From Periplaneta americana (taxonomy: Eukaryota > Arthropoda > Insecta > Blattodea > Blattidae), in the NCBI RefSeq assembly GCF_040183065.1, contig NC_091120.1, positions 179,763,396-179,827,395 on the forward strand: a stretch of DNA of 64,000 nucleotides, in the 5' to 3' direction. This document shows positions 34,461 to 45,597 of this stretch, piece after piece; the stretch's first letter is position 1; each line of letters opens with the position of its first letter. The position numbers and the translations under genes are program-made. A model generated the notes under the pieces. The model saw only the letters and a list, made by a program, of their open reading frames with translations, was not told where the DNA came from and searched no databases.

Positions 34461-34750
34461 ACGAGGATTAAGCCATAGGCTCGTTCCGGTTTCATGAAAG
34501 CCAGAATTGTTAGAATTTTCAGACCATCTTCTATGTGGGCGTCCAATATTTCTCTTTCCATAAGGTCTATAATTTAACATCAGTTTTGGAAATCTTTCTT
34601 CTGGCATTCTATCAATATGTTGTTTCCAGGCGTTCCTATATTTAACTATTCGATCAGTGAGTTTGAAAATATTTAGTTCTTTTCTTATATCTTCATTTCG
34701 TTTTTTATATAATAGAGTATATCCTGCTATATTTCTTAGAAATTTCATCT
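34421..34750 (-). pseudogene. LINE-C RT C-terminus with (ATG)n tail
   Basis: On the minus strand: MKFLRNIAGYTLLYKKRNED, then RKELNIFKLTDRIVKYRNAW, KQHIDRMPEERFPKLMLNYR and GKRNIGRPHRRW. This is the end of an RT ORF in the group where WxxHxxRM and GRRxxGRPxxRW follow the thumb. The element ends in about 13 ATG units (seen as ATC, 34421-34460), which the ORF misreads as poly-Met. Its upstream half is at 35.44-36.15 kb, separated by inserted sequence. Confidence 0.85.
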
Positions 34751-35108
34751 TGATTAATATATTTCAGTATTATTTGTATTTATCCTGGTAATAATGAACA
34801 GTTTGACTCGTAGACATTTTGTTTTTGCAGCATTAAACTTCCCATGATTGTACGAGAAGATTCGAAGAGAACGGCAGTTACGTAGACTTTCAGCTCCCCC
34901 CTACTATCATTAATGCACAACACAATGTCAATACGGCGGTTGCTGTCGTCTGCGATACAACGAACTTTTCTGTTGATTTTCGAGTTCGTTATTTTTTCCG
35001 GTTATTATATGCTTATTTAAGTTGTGTTAACTCTCGCTACTGGTTTTATATTTTATTTTATCCCTCTTAGTACGTATTTTATTATTGTAAATATTTTTGT
35101 CTTATCAC

Positions 35109-35158
<50 letters not shown>

Positions 35159-35205
35159 AATTATTTTGTATTACAATCTTTGTATCATTTCTGTCACGAT
35201 TATTC

Positions 35206-35248
<43 letters not shown>

Positions 35249-35439
35249 GTTACTATTATTTATATCATCAGCATTATTATTTGAACCCTGTAAAATTTAT
35301 GTAGACTACTGGACTGTACCCGAGCACGAGCATATGCTCATTTCGGGTATCTATTCATATGTATTCAATTCAAATGTAAATTGTAAACAAAGAAATTTGT
35401 AAATTTGTATTTGTATTGCTTCCAATCTTTGTTCTTGTC
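34751..35439 (+). mobile_element. Insert splitting LINE-C, ending in a LINE-B-like 3' UTR
   Basis: Between the two LINE-C halves lie two (TTA)n arrays (35109-35154, 35205-35249) and a plus-strand 3' UTR with the hairpin ACCCGA/TCGGGT (35318-35323, 35343-35348) around GCACGAG. This resembles the two LINE-B 3' ends near 30-31 kb. The LINE-C sequence resumes near 35440. No coding sequence was recognised in the insert. Confidence 0.6.
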
Positions 35440-36150
35440 TCATGGTGATCGTCCAACATTCCGATCCATACATTAATATAGGAACAGCCATTAGTTTATA
35501 AAATTTCATTTTTGTTTCTTTTCTCGTATTTTAAGGGATCTTTTAATAGTGCCACACACCAGATTAAATTTACTTATTTTGTAATTAATATCTTCACTTT
35601 TAATATAGGATAAGTAAAACCTAAATATTTAAAACTACTGTATTCACTTGCTCTAAAATTGTATTATCAATCACTATTTTTGCTCTTAAGGTATCGTGTC
35701 CTTTAAATGCTAAAATTTTAGTTTTATTCTTTGAAATTTTTAAATTATAATTGGCACTTATTTCTTCCAATGTAAAAATGGCTTTTTGTAGATCATCTTC
35801 TGAACTGGAAATCACTACTTGATCATCGGGAAATAATATTGTATCTAATGATTTATTTATTTTTAACTGTTTATTTAAATTGATCTGCCATTTTAAAATG
35901 ACTTCGTCTATATATAAATTAAATAAAGAAGGTAATAGAGGACACCCTTGTCTGACACCACGATTTATTATTATCTTTTATTGCTCTTTTGATTTAAAAC
36001 CCATTCCAGTTACAATTATCTTATTGTCTACACATAAACTTTAAATAGCCGTGATCTAATGTTGTGGAATACCTTTATTTCTCATTATATCCCATAATTT
36101 TCTTCTGTTTACCATATCAAAAGCTTTTTCATAATCTATAAATCCTATAT
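35440..36150 (-). pseudogene. LINE-C reverse transcriptase core, decayed
   Basis: Reading inward from 36150 on the minus strand: YIGFIDYEKAFDMVNRRKLW (RT palm motif with F..D..KAFD), MRNKGIPQH and a stop, NRGVRQGCPLLPSLFNLYID (motif B), then FPDDQVVISSSEDDLQKAIF (the catalytic box, normally FADD, with Ala replaced by Pro), NLKISKNKTKILAFKG and IDNTILEQVNT. Several stop codons lie between the blocks. Upstream codons PNI continue beyond the pogo-like insertion at 37706. Confidence 0.88.
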
Positions 36151-36574
36151 AGGGTAAACTGTATAGTGATTGACCACTTAAGCTAATGAATAATAAAACA
36201 ATGAAATAGCGGAAAACAGTGGTAACTTATTGAGAGAATTTTAAAGGCATTGGGTCAAGTGAAGATTCAGAAACAAATCAAAATCAATAAACAAAAGAAA
36301 AAATAAAATTTTAGTGCAAAGATAAATTGAATAAACACAAGTCCACTTTTACAGTTATTGACCGTCTACTGCACAGTTATTGACCTCACGCTTATTAGTG
36401 ATTGACCGTCTACTGCACAGTTATTGACCACACGCTTATTAGTGATTGACCGTCTACTGCACAGTTATTGAATACTCATTTATTAGTGATTGAACAACAC
36501 ATTTTCACAATTTTCACTTTTTTTCTTGTCTGTTTCGTTTCTCTTCTTCTGATCTTTCTCATTAAGAACTATTC

Positions 36575-36835
36575 GCCACCGGCGTAGCTCTGTCGGCAAA
36601 GGTGTTTGCCTGCCGATCCGAAGTTTCGTTCGGGCGCGGGTTCAATTCCAGCTTGGGCTGATTACCTGGTTGGGTTTTTCCGAGGTTTTGCCCAACCGTA
36701 AGGCAAATTTCAGGTAATCTATGACGAATCCTCGGCCTCATCTCGCCAAATACCATCTCGCTACCATCAATCCCATCGACGCTAAATAACCTCATAGTTG
36801 ATACAGTGTCGTTAAATAACCAAGTTAAAAAAATA
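36575..36835 (+). repeat. SINE-C copy inside the pogo-like element
   Basis: tRNA-like head CGTAGCTCTGTCGGCAAAGG with B-box GGGTTCAATTCCAGC, then CTGATTACCTGGTTGGG, GGTTTTGCCCAACCGTAAGG, CTCATCTCGCCAAATACCAT and the 3' end GTCGTTAAATAACCAAG followed by A-rich sequence. Confidence 0.88.
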
Positions 36836-36928
36836 AGAAAAGAACTCTTCTCGCTGCCTTTTCTTTCATTTCTTATTCGCTTCCTTCCTTCTCTTGCCTC
36901 TTCTTCCATTTTTCTCTTTTGTGCCTTA

Positions 36929-37162
36929 TCAGAAGCAAGTGTGTGTCATTTCTCTGATGTTATTACAAATGGCTTCACCCAGCACTGGACGAGGACCAAA
37001 GAACACTTTTCCTTCAACGGGATATTTGCTTCTGGACGCTAAGGTTGCTTTTAGGACACCAAACTTCTTGACAGCTTCATTTAAATCAAATCCACTGTGG
37101 ACAGGTTCTGTAGCGTTTCGTAAAGCTTCCCCTGTATAATGCACTTTACCTGGCTTAGGCAT
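36929..37162 (-). pseudogene. pogo-type transposase N-terminal remnant (psq HTH)
   Basis: Seventy-seven residues: Y.GEALRNATEPVHSGFDLNEA, then VKKFGVLKATLASRSKYPVE and PVLGEAICNNIREM. The arrangement (a helix ending in V..G..L..A...FGV...TL..R, followed by a G..PVL.....E basic stretch) matches the HTH_psq domain at the start of pogo-like transposases. The catalytic DDE part is missing; the SINE and purine-rich sequence follow. An ATG lies just before the domain at 37160-37162. Confidence 0.6.
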
Positions 37163-37705
37163 TATAATATAGTATCAGTCCTGTAAAAATCCCCATCATT
37201 TAACCGATAACATATATAGAATTGGAGCAAATTGGTCATTATTCTAACAAATAATTTATGAACGACCAATCACTGTAGTTTGCGGCCATTCACTTTATAG
37301 TGATTGACCACGGGGCATTTTTATGTCATATAAAAACTTTAACAAAATAATATTCTGTGGACGGAAACCTTATACCTTTTCTCACACTGTGAGTGTAAAA
37401 ACGAGCACCAGAATTTATGTATCCTTTGCAGAATAAATAAATTATTGGATGCATTATTCTTAGCAATTTCTCTAGTTACTTACACTTGTTTAAGTTCAGT
37501 TGCATTTCCAATCGATTTCAGTCCTCTCAGACAACAGACACTAACTCAGTGGGATGAACAGCGACAACTAACCACAAATAAGGGTTGCTACTAGAGGTAT
37601 ATGCAGCAAAATGTGAAATCACGATCGTGGTTTATTCACAATATACTTGAAAAAAGGAAGCGGTCAATCACCGTATACTGGTCAATAACTACCTAGTTTA
37701 CCCTA

Positions 37706-38485
37706 TGTTGGGATATTGAATTCTATATGTATTTATATGAAACCATGCCATGTTTTTCTTGGGGAAGATAAATGCGGTAGCTTCCCGTTGCTCTCCGCAT
37801 ACCACTCTCTCTTTCGCATCTTAAAAGATCCCAGGGGGCCCCAGCGTGGAGGTGAGGAGAGTGGACTTGACTAATTACGCCCTCCGGACTTCACCGCAAG
37901 GATTAAATATCAGTTCAGTCAGGGTTTCCGACCCGATCAGAGACCGGGAAATCTCAATTAGCCTCAAAAGAAACTGCCTATTGTAGAATAAAAGTATTAG
38001 TGAGCGAAGTGACTGAATTTCTATGATAGTCCTACACAGTAACTTTGTTCACCTGGCCTGAGTGCAGTGAGCAATGAAAACTTGACCCGTGTGGACTTTG
38101 TACTAGTATGTACCTGTTGTTTGTACTCGCACGGATTCACGACGCCCGCTTATGTGTCACTTTGTATGAATAACAGCAATGTTGTGATAGAAGACAGTTT
38201 AAATAAAGTCATCGCCTACGAGTCAAAGACTGCAGGACACTCCGCCCTCGAGTTCACAGTCTTGGCAGGTACGTGAGAACTTGCAGTGACGTACAGTAAG
38301 CACCAGATCATGCAGTTGCTACTTAACATATATCTGCTCCCACTATCCAAGTTAGTTACAAAGCTAATTCAAGAGCACAATGTCTAAATTGTCGGCCTTC
38401 CACGCCGAAAAACAGGTTTCGAATTGCAGTGAGTACAAGCGGAATTTGTGCGAACAAAGATGGTGTTGGCTAGTATTTTTTGGGG
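37706..38485. other. Unassigned, upstream continuation of LINE-C then unknown sequence
   Basis: The first bases (minus strand QYPNI) are the upstream continuation of LINE-C. Beyond about 37730 no further LINE motif is legible and no gene is seen. Confidence 0.45.
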
Positions 38486-38535
38486 TAATCGACCACCATC
38501 ACCACCACCACCACTACCACTGCCACCATTACTAT
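38486..38535. repeat. (CAC)n-type imperfect microsatellite
   Basis: Imperfect CAC/CAT/CTA triplets, about 16 units. Confidence 0.85.
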
Positions 38536-38553
38536 TTTCATATATGATTTATA

Positions 38554-38985
38554 CAGGGTGTAAACTACATAAACTGTCAAAACAATACTGATGATAGATT
38601 ATAAATTACTAATAAAAAGTCTAATAAAATTTTTCTATAACTTTTATGGTTTTCCAAAAAAAAAAGAATGTCTGCGAGTCTAACGTTTTTTGAAATGATA
38701 GTAGACCGTCATTACTTATTTCGGTCCGCCACGTACATTGCAACTGTGGTGATATCCTTGTTTACAAAACAGAATACTCTGTTGTCTCTATTGTGGTGGT
38801 TTTATCGTATGTTGGACGGAAGGTCATTGACAATGACGTTTACATTTACTACTATCAATCCTAAAAACATGATATTTTAGGAATTAAAAATAAAAGAAAA
38901 TACAAAGTTTCACTACACATCATGTTCAGCAGACCAAGATGTACAGTCCGTATAATTTTGGCAGTTCATATCGTTTATACCCTAT
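38554..38985. mobile_element. 432-bp TA-flanked MITE
   Basis: Left end CAGGGTGTAAACTACATAAA then CTGTCAAAAC; right end, on the minus strand, TAGGGTATAAACGATATGAA then CTGCCAAAAT. About 25 of 33 positions match. TA lies on both sides (38552-38553, 38986-38987). The interior holds only a 70-aa frame without motif. It is a Tc1/mariner-type non-autonomous element by its TA target and CAGGGT start. Confidence 0.75.
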
Positions 38986-38987
38986 AT

Positions 38988-39207
38988 ATACTAAATTGAA
39001 ACTGCTGAAAATTATAAAGCGGAAAAAAATTCTCGTTAACATAACAATTTTTTGTTTATTTTTTAAGTATTTATATAAATTATAATATATTCAGATTTAA
39101 AATTTATTGTTATAACGTTATATATTATCATTATCATCATCATCATTATCTGCTTGTCAAGTAATAGATACGCCTATTGCGATCTCCCGCTACTTTCTCG
39201 AAGTTAT

Positions 39208-39251
<44 letters not shown>

Positions 39252-39769
39252 TATTATTATTATAACGTCCATTTCAATTGCTGTGGCACTGGATGAGAGA
39301 TATTTTGAACTTCTTTCTATCCTACCTTATGATTTAAGCGGTGCTAGATAATTCACAAATCAATAACAAAATCGTATCATGAAAACAAAAATTATAAGAA
39401 CAAACGTTTGTGAAAACAACAAACGTATAGTATTTTTCACACAGTTCTAAAAAAAACAACCTAAATGTTTTAATATACCAACTACTTCTGTATTAAAGGG
39501 TAACACTTTTCTAAACTCTGAATTACATGTGATACAGTATTTACAAATGACATTAAGAATAAACTCACTATAGCAAAATCACTGTAGAGGAGAACATGTT
39601 TTGACCGTCATACAGAAATGAAGGTAAGTTTCCTTCCGAAATGCAATTTTAGGAAAAAAAATATCGCTGTTCAGGAAGGTGTGGGAATAATAATATAAAA
39701 ACACATTCAGATAATGGAATTTTCTTTCTCCGATTGGGAGCGAGCAAAAGAATGCAGAAATTGAGAAAG
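38988..39769. other. AT-rich stretch with (TTA)n at 39208-39262
   Basis: A (TTA) array with one slipped unit, and otherwise nothing recognised. Confidence 0.5.
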
Positions 39770-41975
39770 AACCTATTTTGGAGAATAGATCTTGATATCG
39801 GAACCAACAGAACTAGTTCTGGAGAATAGATCTTGATATCGGATCCACCAGAACTACTTCTGGAGAATAGATCTTGATATCGGATCCAACAGAATTAGTT
39901 CTGGAGAATAGATCTTGATATCGGATACAACAGAACTAGTTCTGGAGAATAGATCTTGATATCGGATCCAACAGAACTAGTTCTGGAGAATAGATCTTGA
40001 TATCGGATCCAACAGAACAAGCTCTGGATAATAGATCTTGATATCGGATACAACGGAACTAGTTTTGGAGAACAGATCTTGATATCGCATCCAATAGAAC
40101 TAGTTCTGAAGAATAGATCTTGATATCGGATACAACAGAACTAGTTCTGGAGAATAGATTTTGTTATCGGATCCAACCGAACTAGTTCTGGAGAACAGAT
40201 CTTGATATCGGATCCAACAGAACTAGTTCTGAAAAATAGATCTTGATATCGGACACAACAGAACTAGTTCTGGAGAATAGATCTTGATACCGGATCCAAC
40301 AGAACTAGTTCTGGAGAGTAGATCTTGATATCGGATCCAACAGAACTAGTTCTGGAGAATAGATCTTCATATCGGATCCAACAGAACTAGTTCTGGAGAA
40401 TAGATCTGGATATCGGATCCAACAGAACTAGTTCTGGAGAATAGATCTGGATATCGGATCCAACAGAACTAGTTCTGGAGAACAGATCTTGATATCGGAT
40501 CCAACAGAACTAGTTCTGGAGAATAGATCTTGATATCGGATCCAACCGAACTAATTTGGAGAACAGATCTTGATATCGGATACAACAGAACTAGTTCTGG
40601 AGAATATATCTTGATATCGGATCCAACAGAACTAGTTCCGGAGAATAGATCTTGATATCGGATCGAACAGAACTAGTTCTGGAGAATAGATCTTGATATC
40701 GGATACAACAGAACTAGTTCTGGAGAATAGATCTTGATACCGAATCCAACAGAACTAGTTCTGGAGAGTAGATCTTGATATCGGATCCAACAGAACTAGT
40801 TCTGAAAAGCAGATCTTGATATCGGACACAACAGAACTAGTTCTGAAAAGTAGATCTTGATATCGGACACAACAGAACTAGTTCTGGAGAATAGATCTTG
40901 ATATCGGATCCAACAGAACTAGTTCTGGAGAATAGATCTGGATATCGGATCCAACAGAACTAGTTCTGGAGAATAGGTGTTGATATCGGATCCAACAGAA
41001 CTAATTCTGGAGAATAGATCTTGATATCGGATCCAACCGAACTAGTTCTGGAGAACAGATCTTGATATCGGATATAACAGAACTAGTTCTGGAGAACAGA
41101 TCTTGATATCGGATCCAACAGAACTAGTTCCGGAGAATATATCTTGATATCGGATCGAACAGAACTAGTTCTGGAGAATAGATCTTGATATCGGATACAA
41201 CAGAACTAGTTCTGGAGAATAGATACTATCAGACATAAGAGAACCTATTCTAGAGAATAGATCTTGATACCGGATCCAACAGAACTAGTTTGGAGAATAT
41301 ATCTTGATATCGGATACAACAGAACCAGTACTGGAGAACAGCTCTCGAAATCAGATACAATAGGAGGACCTATTCTGGAGAAGAACTATTGATATCAGAT
41401 CGGAAATATCTTGATATCGGATCCAACAGAACTTGTTCTGGATAATAGATCTTGTTATCGGATCGAAGATAATCTGTTGTTCTGAGAAATATATCTTGAT
41501 ATCGGAGCCAACAAAACCTGTTCTGGAGAATAGATCTTGATATAAAATGTAACAGAACATATTTTGGAAAATAAATCCTAATAATGGATCAAACAGAACC
41601 CGTTCTGGAAAATAGATCTTGTTATCGGATCGAACAGAACCTGTTCTGAACAATAAATCTTGATATCAGTTATAACAGAACTTATTCTGGATAATAAAAA
41701 TCTTACATCGGATCGAACAGAACCTGTTCTGAAAAAGAGAGCTTGATATCGGATCCAACAGTACCAGTTCTGGGAAAAGATCTTGATATCAGATCCCATA
41801 GAACCTGTTCCGGAGTACAGATCTTGATATCAGATACAACAGAACCCATTCTGGAGAACAAATCTTGGTATCAGAAACAACAGAACTTATTCTGGAGAAT
41901 AAATATTGATATAAGATACAACGGAACCTATCCTTGTTAGAATAGATATTTATATCGGATCAAACAATCTATTTT
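39770..41975. repeat. 41-bp palindrome-rich satellite, about 54 copies
   Basis: Consensus pieces in order: GGAGAATAGATCTTGATATC, GGATCCAACAGAACTAGTTC, TG. The period is 41 bp (for example 39901, 39942, 39983). Each unit contains the 14-bp perfect palindrome CAGAACTAGTTCTG and three 6-bp palindromes, AGATCT, GATATC and GGATCC. Units are near-identical from 39.78 to 41.2 kb. From about 41.2 kb they decay, with length changes and lost palindromes. Open frames on the minus strand (73-100 aa) come from the repeat. Confidence 0.97.
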
Positions 41976-42099
41976 GAAAAACAGATACTGACTTCATTTT
42001 TCGCCTATTTCACTAGATAAAATTCGATTTTAAGTACACCCTATATAATAATGTCGGTTTATTTATATAATCTCTGTTATTATAAAAGGTAATGTGTCT
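41976..42099. other. Short spacer after the satellite
   Basis: Nothing recognised. Confidence 0.4.
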
Positions 42100-42425
42100 T
42101 TTTTCTTCACTTGTTTTCTAGCTTCTTTTCGGAATATCATTACTGCTACCGCACTTGTGATTGATTCGTTTACTTCCTCTTTCCCGACATGTGTTGTCCA
42201 ATCCTCTGACCTGTTCTATTACATAATCACTTGCAACTATTTTCGTTCCTCATATATGATTGTCTTGAAAGGCCATTGTTCTCGCCTTGATTATGGAAAT
42301 CTTCATGTTATACAATTCAGCTAGATATGTCAACGTCTTGTAGGATCTTTTGCAGATTATCCTCCGAGTCTGATTCTAAATTCTAATCATCTGCATATTA
42401 TAATAAACTATTTCCATCTAATATA
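42100..42425 (-). pseudogene. LINE reverse-transcriptase relic
   Basis: On the minus strand a YADD box is followed by a stop and NLESDSEDNLQKILQDVD, then after frame changes MAFQDNHI, GTKIVASDYVIEQVRGLDN. This is the same block order as LINE-C (DDQVVIS...EDDLQKA, ...ILAFKG, ...ILEQVNT). It is heavily decayed; no 3' end was found. Confidence 0.65.
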
Positions 42426-43379
42426 CATACATACGCATAGAAAATACATACACTGCAGGCATAATTGCACTTAAAATTTAGAGGTTAAATAGAGCACAAT
42501 CCGGTCATATTTGGTAGAATTTATTTTGCATTTCAGTATTAATAATGTGCCATAATCAAATTTTCTTAAAATTGTGGAGTTTCTTTTCTGTTTACCTCCA
42601 ACTAATGGCCCTTGCACGCTATTCTTTTCATTACAAAAATTGCTCATGGATAAATGAGATGACAAACGCATTCGTTCTTTGTTCGTTCCTTCGTTCATTC
42701 ATACGTTCGCTAAGTGTTCACTCGCAAATCCTGAGAATCATGCTGCTAAATATTATCACACTATAATCAATTTCATGGACACTAAATAACCTAGTACTTG
42801 AGACAACATTGTTAAATAACCGACTAAAAATGATTAGGGAACCCTAGTTCCAGGATTAATGTTGAATAACGTTAAATATTGAGTTTCGTACTATAGCAAC
42901 TCTATCTTGGTATTAAAATTCAACGTTTATTGAAACATTGCAACATGTAGGATCTACATTATTTATTGACAGCATTAACTCACGAGTTACGTCAGGGAGT
43001 GTACTAGATATGGAATTATCTTTCTCTTCACGTTATTTTTCCTATAAAGTCTCGTATATTCTACGTGACTGCTTCCTTAGACATGTTTATCTTGCGTGAC
43101 GTTACACACTTGCAGTTGTTAAGGTTACTGCATCATGCTCACAGTATAGCAATTGTGTAAGCCAAACAAAAATGGTCCTAACTCCTAAACTGTAAACGAT
43201 AGATCAAAACGAATTGCATTTTTAAGAAGGCCGAATTTATTACCATATTTCACTCGCAATATGTCTGAATTCATATTTTACTACTTAGTCGTAATATGCT
43301 GTTGAAAGTCTTTAAATTAGGAAAGGTATTACACGTTTTGAGTTATTTTAAATGTAGGGCCTACTACATTTTTATTTTG
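42426..43379. other. Unassigned, with SINE-C tail at 42770-42832
   Basis: 42770-42832 (GGACACTAAATAACCTAGTA, then ACATTGTTAAATAACCGACT) matches the 3' end of SINE-C; its head is gone. The rest holds no recognised feature. Confidence 0.6.
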
Positions 43380-44690
43380 TGAAGAAAATGAACATATTTC
43401 TTAAAACCTCATATTTTTCTTTTTTTAATAGTATAATTACTTATGGTATTCATTTATGGGGAAATTGTCATAAAATTGACCAAGTTGTTCTGTTGCAAAA
43501 AAAAAAAAAAGAAAAAAAAAGAAAAAGAAAAAAGAAAAGAAAAAAAAAAAGAAAGGAAAAAAAAAAGGCAATACGAATTTTGACTGATTCTGATTTTGAT
43601 GCACATAGCAGACCTTTATTTATTTCTAAAAAAAATTTTAAATGTTGTTAAGCTGTATATTTTCAACTGTTTCATTAAAATTAAATCAAATTTAAACAGT
43701 TATTATCCACATAGTGAGATTCATCATTATTCTACGAGACATAATTACCACCCTATGACCTTAGAGTTAAATTATCAAGTCTAGACAATAGTTCACATCA
43801 ATTGCATTGTCTGTGTTTAATAAACTAATGGCCAGTTTGTCCAAGTAATGTTTATTTTTGCTTAACGAATGTTAAATTAACAGCCTGTTTATTTTTAACG
43901 CTTTGTTAATGTATTTTCCATTTGTTCAACATAATTTTGTTTAAGATAACCAACACTTAACTATAACGTCTGTTAGCACTACTTTAACTACTCAACAGCA
44001 GTTGGTAATGATTCTACACATGTAAGACAATTTTTGATTGGCTAAAATTAATCTTTAAATTCTATATTATAGAGTGAGTCATGAAACTTGCATAAAATGA
44101 CAACCTGTTATAGTAGGCCACGCTCCATAAACAAACAGTTGACAAATGAAAGTTGTAGGTGACGTGTTGAATAATAATTACAAAGTAAGGTTATATTTCC
44201 TCATTGCTATTATGGATACGAAATACGAAAGAAATAAAATAACACTGATGTATTTAAACAGTCCAAAGTATTTTTTAAATGTTATATTACCAGTCATATG
44301 CTAAACATTCCCTACAGAGAGACACAAAATATTAATTTCGCAACTTCTGTTCGAACAGCTGTGGAGACATCGGCCATATTTAACTAACTGTTAAACGAGT
44401 TAACTGCCCGAAATCCTACATTTAAAATTAACAAACTGTTAACAACCTGTTAAACCAAACTAGTGTTGAAAACATACAATTTTATTAATTAACAAACTGT
44501 TTAGAGTTTAACAGTCGTTAAATTTTCTAACAATACTTGGAAAAACCGACCATTAGCCTACTTATAGTGCACATATTGTTAATTTTAATAGATTTAAATG
44601 TATTATTCGTGACTGGCTAATCAAAAACCCATCTTATGATATAAATGAATTTATAGAAACTAGTGTTGATATGGTATTTCAATTTTTTTC
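43380..44690 (+). pseudogene. LINE RT C-terminus with internal poly-Lys expansion, split by a MITE
   Basis: Readable blocks: FLKTSYFSFFNSIITYGIHL, WGNCHKIDQVVLLQKK, an A/G-rich run (43497-43567) reading as Lys with Arg and Glu, AIRILTDSDFDAHSRPLF, LYIFNCFIKIKSNLNSYYPH, YSTRHNYHPMTLELNYQ, then the MITE at 43830-44551, and after it NRFKCIIRDWLIKNPSYDIN with EF. The order (YG...WG, LLQKKAIRI, PLF..., STR, ...W) is that of CR1/Jockey-like RT C-termini. A frameshift lies after the PLF block. Confidence 0.8.
43830..44551. mobile_element. 722-bp MITE inserted in LINE coding sequence
   Basis: Left end GGCCAGTTTGTCCAAGTAAT, right end (minus strand) GGTCGGTTTTTCCAAGTATT; about 16 of 20 match, and CTAAT precedes both. 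The interior repeats GTTAA-type words (CTGTTAA, GTTAAC). The GG(C/T)C..GTTT start resembles PIF/Harbinger termini, but I could not define a 3-bp duplication cleanly because the flanks are themselves inverted (CTAAT/ATTAG). Confidence 0.7.
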
Positions 44691-45283
44691 TTTTTGACTT
44701 TGTGTAAGTACCTACGACACCACAACTGTTTTATCAACAGTAATCTCACTAGACGTTTTGATTTATCTAGAGAAAATCAAAACTCGAGTGGGATTTAATT
44801 GACTATTACACGATTAGAAGAAAGTATATAAAGATTAGAAGTAACGAAGTACTCCAATACAATAAAATATTAATTGACTTACGAAAATACAACTGTCTTC
44901 AAAAGTATTATTGTACCATCTCAACATTACAAAAATTACGCTAGATGCATGCTAGATGGCAGTAGTGAGCAATGCCTTCTCGTCGAGAAGTTCTCGATCT
45001 ATTATACATGATGGCAATGTTACTAGTCAAGAAGGCTTTGTTGATTCAGTTTCATTTTTATTAAAACAGTTGCATTCCACTTCAATTATCCGAATCCCAG
45101 TAATCAACGTCACTTAACAGATGATTTTCAATAAATCTTAATATTAAACAATCTCTGATACGTGACTATCCATAATATCATATAGCAGAAGCTATAACAT
45201 AACCTAACTAATATACACAAGTGTTAGATAAAGTTTTAATTAACGACGATGACATAAAAAATAAATATGAATAATTTTAAAAA
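44691..45283. other. Unassigned AT-rich stretch
   Basis: Nothing recognised. Confidence 0.45.
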
Positions 45284-45597
45284 GAATAATTATTGAATGT
45301 ACAATTTTCAAATTTGAATGTGGTTGGTGGTTCAATTGATGTTATATTGGACGTGTGCGTAATAGAAGTGGAACTCGTTGATTTAGGCCTACATGGTGTA
45401 TTAAACTTATTCAGAATTTCCAAATGAATCATTTTAAAAGGAATAATTATTGAATGTACAATTTTAAAATTTGAATGTGGTTGGTGGTTCAATTGATGTT
45501 ATATTGGACATGTGCGTAATAGAAGTGGAACTCGTTGATTTAGGCCTACATGGTGTATTCAACTTATTCAGGATTTCCGAATGGTGCTCTTCATTTA
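45284..45597. repeat. Two tandem 157-bp units
   Basis: Units begin GAATAATTATTGAATG at 45284 and 45441 and are about 96% alike, with shared TTTGAATGTGGTTGGTGGTT and GAACTCGTTGATTTAGGCCT. The minus-strand frame is open for 71 codons (PPTTFKFENCTFNNYSF) in the first unit and similar in the second. I do not recognise it as a protein. Confidence 0.9.

Larger units (their letters stand above)
36153..37703 (-). mobile_element. pogo-like TA element, 1.55 kb
   Basis: Ends are GGGTAAACTGTATAGTGATT and, on the minus strand, GGGTAAACTAGGTAGTTATT, flanked by TA on both sides (36151-36152, 37704-37705). Subterminal zones repeat AGTGATTGACC and AGTTATTGACC at least ten times (36153-36500 and 37267-37700). 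It carries a psq-type HTH ORF remnant and a SINE-C. Removing it together with one TA joins LINE-C codons in frame across the site. TA duplications plus the HTH type suggest the pogo branch of Tc1/mariner. Confidence 0.85.

Noticed and set aside
39770..41200. Synthetic polylinker or cloning artefact (BglII, EcoRV, BamHI and SpeI sites in each unit)
   Set aside because: Units vary and decay gradually into flanking sequence, and the 14-bp palindrome is not a polylinker feature. A natural satellite explains it better.
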